The position numbers were made by a program, and so were the translations under genes. Shown in pieces: positions 25,441 through 36,200 of a DNA stretch of 64,000 nucleotides; position 1 is the first letter of the stretch, and each line of letters opens with the position of its first letter. Origin of the DNA: Chionis minor (lineage: Eukaryota; Chordata; Aves; Charadriiformes; Chionididae). The stretch lies in assembly GCA_013398295.1 (NCBI GenBank), contig VZSF01000978.1, positions 868,001-932,000 on the forward strand, written 5' to 3'. The notes under the pieces were generated by a model. The model searched no databases. It was not told where the DNA came from and saw nothing but the letters and a program-made list of their open reading frames with translations.

Positions 25441-25500
25441 TTACTAGAATATCACAGGTCAAAAGATGATTCAGCTCAACTCCTCTGCCATGTGGACCTC
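25441..25500 (-). mobile_element. Possible decayed CR1 3'-end fragment
   Basis: The segment aaaagatgattcagctcaac followed by tcctctgccatgtgg resembles the reversed CR1 3'UTR (aagatcatctagttcaac, cccctgccatgg) with several mismatches. It is only about 60 bp and lacks the ORF2 part, so the call is weak. It lies about 300 bp beyond the 5' end of the long CR1 and is not part of it. Confidence 0.35.
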
Positions 25501-28500
25501 GATGCTAATAAACTATTTCACCTTTTATACGTCTATTATTGTACCTCTGTAACATTGCCAAGTTTGTGGCAATACTGGAGTCAACCATGTCCATTTTTTC
25601 CCAGGTGAGCATGACGGGCTTTCTTTGAGGCTCCTTGTACCATGAAGTCAATCAAATTCTCATTGTTCATGAAGTCCTACAGCCTATAAGCTGTGTTTCG
25701 TCAGGGAGCTGTGAAAAGTGGAACCAGTAGTGGACTTCAGTGCCTAAAAGCTGAGCTCTGCAATGAGTAACAAGTGTCCCGCAGGAGACCCAGTTGCTGT
25801 GGAAGGAGGGGGGCTAAGTGAGATCTGAAAAGGCCACTGCATGGAAGAAGGTCCTGGGTGGGGGCTAGTCAGCTCTGCTGAGGAGAGAGGGGTTCTTGCT
25901 GCTCTGGAGGTAAGGCACTTCTATCCATTTGAATGACCTTGGTGTGAAAAGCCTGGAAAAGCTGTTTCAGAGTATTAAATTGCCCCTGTCCTTAAAAACA
26001 CAAACACCAGATGAGGGTCTAGTGTCTACCTCCCTTATGTATTGTCGCTCACTAGTGAGGCTATTTGCCTAGGAAACAGGAGAGTCTGGCTCAAATTTTT
26101 GTTTGTCTTGAGATGATTCTAACATTCACTCTCCACCTCCCTTGTGTCTGCTAACCACTATTCTTATTTTTCAGAGTCTCACTCCACTCCTCCTTGCTCG
26201 TTATGCCTCATTGACTATGACAGCGCACAAAGTCTAAGAACTGTAGACTAGAGGGCAGTCGGGGAAGTTTGAGTTCTGGTCCAGTCCTGGCTCCCAGAAC
26301 TGTCTAGTTATTTTATGCTGAATTTTTGTGAGGTAAAGTCTATAAACTATTCTGCACACAGGGTTCAGAACACAGACAATAATTGCAGCTGAATCATTTT
26401 CACAGATACTGCTTTAAGAAAAGGAAAATTATCATCTACTAAAGTTGCCATCATTAACCTTTTCTGCTTTTGGGGATCGAGAGGGTAAGAAAGAACAGCT
26501 GAATCACAGTGAAGAACAGTCTCTGAAGTGATACTTCCATAGCCAAGTAAAATTACTTTTGGATATTGTTACGGGTTGGATTAAACCCCTCAAACTTATT
26601 ATATGTTCCCGTAAATCAATAGACCCCTTCATGAAACTGAAAACCATAAGCAGTAGTGCTGCACATAGCAAAGAAAAGCAGATTTACCTTGTGGTATGTA
26701 ATATTGGGTAGCCATATTCAAAATACTGAACAACTACGTTCCTGAGTTTCACATTTGCAAGTGGCGACATGATGGAAACAAACAAGCAGTTACTATTTAC
26801 CATCTGCTGTGTCCTATTTGTCTGGAATCTGTATGCTCTTGTCCCATGGTAGGTGAAGTTTGATTTGGAAGTGTTTGTTGGCCCCATGGAAGTGTCACAT
26901 CAAGGGATTTTTCACTTACATCTGCAGGAAGAGTGCTAATCATTGATTGAAGTGAGAGGGTTATCTGCTCAGAGGTTGCTAAATTATGTTAATCTCTTCA
27001 GAACCTGATTGTCTCCCCACAAACAAATTCCTTCAGAAGTCTTATCCAAAGCCTGAGCAGCAAGACCGATTTTGTTACATACCTGAAACTTTAAGTATCC
27101 AAAAATAGATTCATCGGTATGAAAATGAGTTCACCCTTGACAGGAAAAAAAAAAAAAGGGGTGAAGTATCTAACCTGCATTTGTTGTGACCATTGATTAA
27201 AATCTGTTACACGACCATGGGCTTGCATGACTTGATGACTATATTTCTATACAATGTTTATTTGTTTTTCTGTTGGTACACAGGCTATAGTTTTTTTTTT
27301 CCCCTCAACCCTTGCAGGTAAGAGTTCAAAAGCAATAGTTTTACTCCTTGGGTATTACTGAAATCTCTCTCTACCTTCACTCTTAATCTTGCGTTTGTAT
27401 GTCCTACTTTTTCTTCTTGGTGTAGCTGTTTGGATTGCACCCTCTGGAAACAGTGATGCTGTCATTATACGATATTCATTGCATAGAACAGAGTGGTCAG
27501 CATAACTAGATCCTTTAATTATTCATGGAATTAAATGTTGTCATACCCTGTTACATATAAAATATATTCAAAATTTTGTTACACGGAAATTAAAAGATAC
27601 ATAGGATAGGAGCCATATTTTGCAAGTTCTGGTTCCAACCAAAATACATCTAACGGCTCAGTGACTGGATTTCCCTTCTAAACACACGTTTATCCTCAGA
27701 AATCAGGTAACATAAGTAAAGCTGCACACACATTTGACCTTAATTGTAAGAAGTAAGCTTTCTCCATGTTGACATGTCTAAGAACCTGAATCTGTCATTC
27801 CTTTGAAACAAAAATTTTCCCTTCTTTGAACTGTTCTTTTAACAAAAGCTCCAGCCCATTTTTCCTCATTAGTATGTGCTGCTCATGAAAAAGTCACGTC
27901 ATAGCCCTGGTTGACAGTATTTGCTTATCTGGCATGCCTTGCCAAATGTTATTTTTGGTAGAACTTTTTAACTACTTTGCTGTCAAAGGTCTGAATTAGA
28001 GATGTGTTCATCCAGAACCGTACATTACTGGGCGTAACATGTTATTACGTAAAAAGCAGTCACTTGGGTTTTACATTAAAGAGAGAAATGTCTTGGCTCT
28101 TTAGTTTTGTTTAGCTGGGTATTGACCTGTATAGCAATTTGCTATCATAGGAAAGCATCTGCAGTGTTCATTAAGTGCAGTTCTGCCAGCTGGGGACTAA
28201 ATGCAAGAAGAGATCTTCTGTCATCACCTCTGCTATACACACCCTCCTTCAGACCCGGGGTACCCAGCCATTTAGGGGCTCAGCATGAGCAGAGCAGCAG
28301 CGCTTGGATGGGAGCCACTCTGGGCAAGTTCAGATTTTGCTCTAGGCTCCATCCTTGTGCTCCTCCTCTGGAGAGGAAACCGGTGCTGCTCTTCCCACCT
28401 TCTCTTGACACTCACTGACTTGAAGGAGCTTTCTAAAGCACAGAGAAGCCCCTGTGACAAACTGTATAGCAGACCCATTTGCTGCAGTCTCTGTTTTCTG

Positions 28501-29234
28501 CATCGCATTGTAGTTTAATTCTGTGCCTGAAACTTTTTGACATCTTGTAATGGCAGACTACAGTTTTCGTGTGTTACTGGTTTTACAGAAAAGAGTTTAA
28601 TACACATGATCATTACAAAAATGAGCTATATGTTCAATACTCTAAATCTTGTGCATATCTTATATGCCGTGGTTAAGTGCAGAAAATGCAGATTTTTTGA
28701 TACCCAGGGTTGAATATGGAGGATGGGACACCAGAGTGGAGCTTGGCATTTTGAGATTATGGGGTAAAATTATCTCCCTTGATGTTTAAATTCTGCAGAT
28801 CAGGAGCAGAGGGGACAGTTAAATGTTTTCTGTAGGTTTCATGGTCAGACGCCCATTGTAACAATAGCTTCTAAAGGACTGAGCTGTTATGTTATTCTCA
28901 GTCACATGTTTCATCAGGTTGATGGTACCAGGCTAATTGCAGTTACTTCATGGCTTTAGGGTTCTTGTCTTTAAACAAATAACCAAAAAAATGTTATTTG
29001 AATAGTAAATGCTTTTTAATAAAATGTTATATTATCAAAGCATGTTAATCAGTGGAAGGATTACTCGCGGAATACAGTGCTTCCAGGATGCATGCTCGCA
29101 CTTCCAAGTCTGCATTATTTTTTTTCACCTAAAGCCAGAGTAGCCATTATTACATAATCATTAGGTTTAATTATTTCCACTTACAGAAGAGATTTTAAAT
29201 AAGAGATGTAATTATTTAAGACAGACAATTTAGC
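25501..29234. other. No gene recognised; AT-rich, possibly with conserved noncoding sequence
   Basis: Apart from the SINE-like stretch near 26.1 kb, I see nothing identifiable. The interval 28980-29230 is unusually AT-rich, with many TAAT/ATTA homeodomain-type cores, which can mark a conserved enhancer, but sequence alone cannot show this. There is a poly-A run at about 27146-27158 and a T run near 27291-27300. Confidence 0.45.
26060..26300 (-). repeat. Possible ancient tRNA-derived SINE relic
   Basis: Near 26137-26165, read on the minus strand, the sequence aagaatagtggttagcagac followed by gggaggtggag resembles the tRNA-like head (AGTGGTTAGNNCAC...GGGAGGTGGGAG) of old amniote SINE-like repeats. 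The nearby phrase gagttctggtccagtcctgg (about 26270) resembles the body of the same sort of repeat. A second, opposite-strand candidate lies at 36155-36200. Divergence is high and boundaries are guesses. Confidence 0.3.
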
Positions 29235-29545
29235 TTATCTTTTCAGAATGTTCGTGAACTGCAGGTATATTGGTAAAAGCTAAACAAGGCTTTCAAATTA
29301 CAAATTTATTGTATGAACATAAGTATGCAATTCATAAAGGAAATTGTGCTTACCCTATGGCTAAACATTACAAATTATATCATCTTAGTAATGTGTGTAG
29401 TTTGAGATCTATGGTTATAGAAAAAGTTGTTACTGGAAAGACAGAGAAAGTAATAAACATAATATAACATTATTGCAGAGAAAGTCTTCTTGGTTTTTTA
29501 AATTAAACATTTTGGAGCCCGAGGACCTAAATGTCTGTGGTTCCT
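29235..29545 (+). pseudogene. Penelope-like element relic: C-terminal GIY-YIG endonuclease region
   Basis: Conceptual translation gives, in order: NCRYIGKS at 29257-29280 (the YIG motif of the GIY-YIG fold), then after a frame change EHKYAIHKGNCAYPMAKHYK (from 29315), followed by HLSNVCSLRSMVIEKV, and after a second frame change LLQRKSSWFFKLNILEPEDLN (29470-29532). This order of blocks, EHKYAI..GN..YP.A.HY, SLR.M.IEK, QRE.FWI..L.....GLN, is that of the endonuclease domain at the C-terminus of Penelope-like retroelements. Two frameshifts, an in-frame stop at 29281 and the QRE-to-QRK change show it is dead. I do not find the reverse transcriptase that should lie upstream. The identification comes from remembered family patterns, not a search. 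Confidence 0.6.
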
Positions 29546-29637
29546 TCATTTTCTGTAATAACACTGATGTTTTAATCTCTGCTTTTTTAATTGATGAGTG
29601 TTCTAAACACCAGGGTGTTTCCATGTCTTTTGTACAG

Positions 29638-29684
29638 CTATAATGGGCGCACACAAAGATCGACTGCAGAGGAGACTTGCAGTG
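29638..29684 (+). other. Candidate short exon with strong splice signals
   Basis: Forty-seven nucleotides lie between a good acceptor (ccatgtcttttgtacag) and a near-consensus donor (GTG/gtaagtaag). From an internal ATG at 29643 the frame reads MGAHKDRLQRRLAV and runs open into the donor; a second frame (YNGRTQRSTAEETCS) is also open. It lies about 100 bp downstream of the Penelope-like relic. I do not recognise the peptide. It could be an exon of a long noncoding RNA, a rare cassette exon, or a chance pairing of splice-like sites. Confidence 0.25.
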
Positions 29685-32600
29685 GTAAGTAAGTGGTGCA
29701 TTTCCGTTTAATTAGCATTTGGCTGTGTCTTTGAAACTACAGGTTCCTCTAGGCAAAGGCTTATCAGTGGTCCATAATGGACTACGTAAACACATGATAA
29801 AATGTTACTTAAGGCTGTATTTGAAGTAAGGACTTCGATCCAACCATTTGTGGGTGTGCTGGAGTACCTTGGTGAATAAGCCTGTGACTCTGCTCCTGTC
29901 CGCAGGGAAGCAGAGCCGCAGCAAAACTCCTGTTGTGTCTCATTCTTAGGAAAAGCTGTTTCTGGGGAAATATTAAATCAACCTCTGCAGCCCTTGTTAT
30001 GCTGAAAACCAGTGAAGCATTTCTGTAAATAAATATTCAAATCTGAGCATTTGCATAGGGAAGAACTTTTTAAAGGGCTTGACCTGGGTACAGTGCCCCT
30101 CGCATTGAAATCAGTTATAAAATCACACTGTCAATGAAAGCAAATTCAAATCGTTACTAAGCATTTTTTGAAAATTTCACCTCACATTATTCCTGTAATT
30201 TCCATGTCCTTGCTGTCTGTTGTCTGTCTTGGAAAGTAAAATCATGCAACTGAGATCTCTTCCTAAGGAGTGAGATGATCCTTGTGTGTGTATGAAGGAC
30301 AAACCAGAGGTCCTTTCTCAGCCAAGGCGGCCACTGTCACAGCAGTCAGAATTTTGATCTGGGGACTGTGGATTTTTCCCTTTGATATGCTTGTGAGCTG
30401 TCTTTCCATTTTTTGCCCATTTTGCAACAGAAACTTTGTCAGTTTTAAAAACATGATGAGGAAATTAAAGTAAACCTGTTATTTGGGTTTTTAGGAAAAG
30501 AAACTAAGTTGGCTAATGTAGGTTTCTGAAATGACACATCCTATGGACAGGTCTTACTGTGAATTAAATTTTTTAACCTGGAAAAAGTAATGTAGATGAC
30601 AGCATTACAGGGTGGTGAAAGTTTACTGCAGTTGCTAATCTCCTCCATCCTGCTGAGTGACACTACCGTAATTTCACTGATTTCAGGAAATCTTCTAGGC
30701 TTGTATCAATGTCATGATATGAGGAGAGGGAGATTCCTATGGTTTTGGATACTACCCATGAGCAATTTTGCTTGGCTGGACTTTACCTGACTGTGATCTT
30801 TGAGGCTGGGACTGTGGAGCCTTGAGAGATGGGCCAGGACACAGATCTGCAGCAGATGTTCAAATGGATGGAGAACATGCAGACCAGATGTCCTGGCAGA
30901 TGCAGAAATGCTGGAAATATGGAATCAATTTGGGAGACCTGAGCTGTCTTTCTTTACATCTGGAGCAAAAATGAAAAGAAGGAAGTAATAGCTGTTATGA
31001 TGGCAACAGGTTTGATCGTCACCCCACCAGTACCAAGGGGAGTGCTACTACTGGCTTTCTTTTTGAAGGAGTTGGGTAGTAAGGATCAAAACCATCCTAA
31101 ATGAGGATATTTATCTTCCACGGGGCCATTGTGGTACAATTATTATTGACTAGCAAATCATGCAGCAGCAGGTCCTAGGAAAGTCTTGCGTCATCTCTCC
31201 TTTTTCTTTTTTTTTTTTTAAATAGGAACACTGTTGGGGATCCCAACTTTTTTCTTGCAGTATCTAGGTGTTGTGTTAATATTACGTGACTGTAGCATAC
31301 GTGGAAAGCAGAGATGTCAGTCAGGTGCATTGCAAAGACTCTATGTCTGGGCATTTGAAGGGCTGGGATACGGGGAGGAACGTGAGAGGTCACAATAGTT
31401 GTAGCACGTTTTTTAAAATAGTATTTTTTCAAAGCAGTTTTTGTGACTTTGGAACGCCTGTCCTAATGTTCTCCACAACACAACTGCCCAAATACCTCTA
31501 AAACCAGTATTGACTCAGATTCAGAAGATGACTTAGGCATCTAAAATCGGCAGTGTGACCCAGAAAACTCCCGTTTAATGTCTCACAGTCTGTAACACTA
31601 AGGCTTCTAAGATGCCAAGAGCTGTGCTCTTTCACATACTCAGATCTGCATCCATTTCAACAGAGCTTCATCTCTCAGCATGTGTCTCCTGCTGAAGCCA
31701 TTTGAGACCTTGAAGCTTAAACATTCCTCTGATTGTACTGCAGAAGGGCCTGGTCTGCCCTGCCTAAAGCATCTTCACCACACTGAACACTGCACAAATT
31801 ACAGTAGTCACAAGTGAGCAAGAAAGTGAAGGTCTGAGCTGATGAAGGTTATAGGATTTACGGCAAAAATGGGAATATGGGCTGGGACTGTGGAGATAAA
31901 AGAAAGATACCCTGAGGGAAGAGAGTCCTGAACTGTGGTCCATGTGCCCATATTGTAGTAACAATTGCTAAATGTGCAAAAATAGTTCAGGGAACTGTCT
32001 CCCAAATGAATACTATCCTCACTGAGCACAATGCTAATGCTCTGTTGCTTTCTCCTAATCACATTCTTTGATAAACAATAGCACAGCTACAACAGGAGCG
32101 ATGGACAGAGTGTTGTCATAAGGTTCATTAGCAAGCAAATGCATTTCATGAACAGATTCGGACTCAATATGCTTGATCAATACTAGGCTGGATGTTTACC
32201 ATTTTCTGCCTCTTTTAGCTCAGGAACCTCTGTGCTGCTATGTAGTCTGTTGCTTTTAACTACTGCCTCACCTCACAGGTGTATGAATGTTCAGACAAAG
32301 CAGAATTGTCTTTTACTCCTGGCACCGTCAGAGTTTAGGTATCTACCCAACAGACACTGTCACAAAGTTATCACTGTGAATTCACTGCTGAGGGAAACAT
32401 TTCCTGCATACTTAGTCTGCAGTATATATGAATGTGTCATCTTAGAAAGACAGGTAGATCCCTGCCCCAAGTAGGTCCCAGTTTGCAGAATGAGGGGTTG
32501 AATATGCAAAATACAGGGAAAGAGATGGAAAGGCTGAAGGAATAGGAAAGGTGGCACGTCAGACACAGGGCAACAGAAACGGGAGACTGTGGTAGGTGCA

Positions 32601-34304
32601 TGTTTGTGTTAAACCAATCTGGATGCTTCATTGTTTCTGGATGGCATTAGAGATTTTTGGGGGGAGGATCATGAGCTCACAGGAGCTTTGATAGGTAAAT
32701 AATTAAAGTAAATATGTAAAAATAAAGGCTGAGTGGAAGTTTGACAGAGGGCAAGGAAATGGAGTTTACCCCATTTTCATTTCATCAGTTCAGTCTCATG
32801 CTGGATAGTGATGGCTTTATAGTCACTTCTGTAAATAGAACTGGTAGGTCTTTCTTGCAGCTGGTTCCTAACTTCCTCCTCCCCAGGCACGTTGGCGTAT
32901 CTGTCCTCCTTCCCTGTGCAAGCTGCTGAATTCTAATTTCTTGGTTAAAACAAGTGCTCAAGGAGTGCTGGGAGCTTTCCTCTTCCCAAACAGTGCTGTC
33001 GCTCAGACGCCTTTCACAATCAATTGAATCAGAAAACTTCAAGAAGGTAGATGTGAACTGAAAGTTAAATGAATTTTTGCTTTAGGCCCGAAGGACCAAA
33101 TCTGAAAGTCTTTTGGACATATCTCCTTGTTCTCTACACATGGGATAAGGTTAATTCCCTGCAGATAAAGTCAAACCTTATGTAGTCTTCAGATACAGAC
33201 AGTAAAAAGTTCACTGTCACTTTAAAGGGAGTTGAATCCATCCTCTCCTTTGACAGCAGAAGTTATGTAGCAGACTCATTTTCATATCTCATTCAGAAAG
33301 CAGATGAGATGTGAATCAACTTGTTTGACAGATGAACTCCCTAGAGATAATTTTGGTTTGTCACAGTATGTGTGGCTTCTTTACAATTACCACCAAGCTA
33401 CAACAGTGCAAAAGACTGTCCCATAAATGCCAGCCATTCTATTTTCTTTAATTCCCAGAATATAAAACACGCTGTTTCCTAATTTTAAACCTGAAAAACA
33501 TAATTAGAAATTAAATCGTTCACTGAGAAAATAGGCTCTTTTTCTGATGTTGCTTTACTATCAGACAGGAAAAATAGGAAAAAGAAATCATGAAATGGAA
33601 GGGAAATGGGGACTGTCGTTTCTGTTTAATTTGGGTTTGGTTTTTTTCCTTCTTCATCTTCCCTCAAACTCTGGATGAGATGAGCTTGAAGGAGAGATCC
33701 CATGTGCCTGCTCCCTCCCTGCTTCAAAAGGGGATGGTTCAGTGCACTGAGCAACTCTGTACCAATGCTCTCCTTAAACAGAAGGCGGGGGGGTGACTTA
33801 GGGCATCAGAAGCACCAGATTTGTGAAACAGTTAAATGCAGGAGAGATGTGGCTCCTTGTGCGGCATGTGTGCCCCTGTCTTCCTGCTGCAGCTCTTCAA
33901 GCACTTGACACCCCTCTCAGTTTAAGAGTGGATGCAGGTTTGGCCATAAAAATGTCAGAGGGGAACCATGTGATTTCCTGGGCAATCAAAAGCATTTTGC
34001 TGCAGCATTCACAACATTTCAATTCTTTCAGAAACCTATGGGGCTCCATCTTAAAGTGTGATATATTCTCAGTCTTAATATTTTTACTGGAGGACTATCC
34101 CAGACCATCACATCTCCATAGGTTACAGAACGTCTAAATTTCTTTTGAAGTAAACTTATGCTGGGTTATATTTATTTATTATTGAACCAGTATGGTCATT
34201 TAACTTTAGGTGTTCTTCTGTGTGTTTTCCATCAGCATTTTTTTCTTTCTTATCAGAGCTCTAATAAGCTTATGAAACTAAAGTGCTTGTTTTCTCCCAT
34301 TTAG

Positions 34305-34354
34305 TCGTTAGAGCTGCTTGGTTTTTACCTTCATTATAAAACAGACGAGGCAAA
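34305..34354 (+). other. Candidate short exon with strong splice signals
   Basis: Fifty nucleotides lie between a pyrimidine-rich acceptor (cttgttttctcccatttag) and the donor AAA/gtaagtac. One frame is fully open: SLELLGFYLHYKTDEA. If spliced to the candidate exon at 29638-29684, the reading frame starting at ATG 29643 continues without a stop through both segments. No matching third exon is convincing: the next splice-bounded segment (37016-37059) would run into a TGA after about 13 codons. The peptide is not one I recognise. Confidence 0.22.
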
Positions 34355-36154
34355 GTAAGTACTGGACAATTTTTATGCGGAAATCAAGATAGGGAAAATG
34401 ATAGTTCATGTCTTTACACATCCATATTCTAGACATTTTATCATCCCATTTCTTCTTTCCATACAACTAAAGATCTTCCCCACACACTTTCAGTAATTTT
34501 CATGCCCAGTATTATCCTTCAAGCAAAGCAGAGCTGGACCAAATTTCTTATGCTTTCAGTTTCCTCTTTTCCTCCTATCACTGAGTGATCTTACAGGTTT
34601 TAACTAGAAATATGGCTGCATCCAACCCCTCAGTTTCTCACAGTGTGGTTTTGGTTTACTACTCTCTATCTAACACAGACCTGGCATCGATCACTTCAGT
34701 GCTGCTCTGTGTACCATTTATTGAAACTGCTGTGGTTGCTTTATAAAAGCAGCACCCTTATTTTTTCCTTTTTGAGAGCATTCCCACTGCTGACCACTTT
34801 CCAAGTTTTAAATTGCTCATTCTGGAGAGGCATATATGTTTCTGTTGGAGCTGTTGCTTGGTGCCGATGTCTGTATATAAACCTTTCCTATTTGTTTGTC
34901 CTGCTCGTGTAGGAGTGAGTACCAGCCTTTCCCCGGTGACACAGTTCTGGTTACTGCAAGGCTGGGGAGGGAGCAGGTTGCCAATGGGCAGAAAACCATA
35001 GCCTCAACTCTTGACATGGTTTAGTGCTGATGTACCTGAAGCAACTATTAGGCTACTGCAAATGATGCTTTTGAGACAAAGTCTCAGTGAACTTCCCACA
35101 AGCTGAGACCTGGGATCCGCGCTGCCTGTTTCACCTTGCAAATATCTCCCGAACCCTATGTTCACCTTGTTTTGGGAGATAAAGCAGTGATGGTTCACAC
35201 CACCATATTCACAGCTAAACCAGCCCAGTTTCTCCTTAACATACAGTATTCCTGAGACTTCAACCTTAAATGGCAATGATTTTAAGCTGGATGTTTGCCT
35301 AAATATAATTTCATAGGTGTGGGAAAATAATGGAAGATTGGCAAGGAGCATTGTAAACATGACACATATATACTAATTGTTGTTTAGCCTTGTGTGTTGG
35401 ACAAGTAGAACATCTATGTTGAGATAGCACAACCATATGATAGATTTGGAGGTACTGTACTGAACACACTACTCCTGTATGAATCCTTGAAATCCAGGCA
35501 AATCCAGCAGGTTCTGTGATCATCTAGCTGAGTGCCAGAGTGCCTGCATCCCCGCTTGTATACTTCTGCCTGGATGCTGCTTTGGGGATCCCCTGCTTGG
35601 AGAGGTAAGAAAAATAAATTTACTTTTTGCATCTCATCTCCCTGGTTTCATGGTTGTTCCTGCATCCTACCTATGTCAGCTTACACAATAGGTATCTAGT
35701 ATTTGTAAAAGGATGCATCTTTCCCATGTTCCCTTAATGTTCTTGTTGCAGCTTAGGTTTCTTTATTCTTGCCTGTCCTGAAAAACTTGATAGGTGTCAC
35801 ACACAGCAAAACCTACCGTGGCTTTTCTCCTCCAAATGACTCTGAAAATATTCAGTTTGCCAAGCACACCTGCAGGACCAGACCTTATGGGAAGGAGAGT
35901 TGCCCTTCTTTTTGTACTCAGTGGTCAGCTAAGAAAGATGATTTCAATAGTGCCTCCAACTCAGAGGTTTTATTTTGTGGGTTTTTTCAAGACATACAGA
36001 CACAGTCTCTGCATCACAGACAGGATCCCGGGACTCCCTTGGGAACTGGGTTAGCTGGTAGTTCCATTCTTCCATTCTTTATTTCAGTTCATCCAATTTT
36101 CTAATGCAAAGTAGAATCATTTAATAGGAAAGGCTTAATGTTCTTCCCAGATTA

Positions 36155-36200
36155 GCCCACAGCTGAGTGGTTAGGACATTGTCATCTCCCTGTTGCTTTG
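36155..36200 (+). repeat. Possible ancient tRNA-derived SINE head
   Basis: The sequence cacagctgagtggttaggac then attgtc resembles a tRNA A-box region (TAGCTCAGTGGTTAGAGCAT), as found at the head of tRNA-derived SINEs of amniotes. It does not fold as a full tRNA over 75 nt and no B box is clear. A related sequence on the opposite strand is at about 26137-26165. Confidence 0.3.

Noticed and set aside
26566..26610. tgttacgggttggattaaac, faintly like the TG... start of an avian endogenous retrovirus LTR
   Set aside because: No matching CA end, no polyadenylation signal at the right distance, no primer-binding site or retroviral coding sequence nearby.
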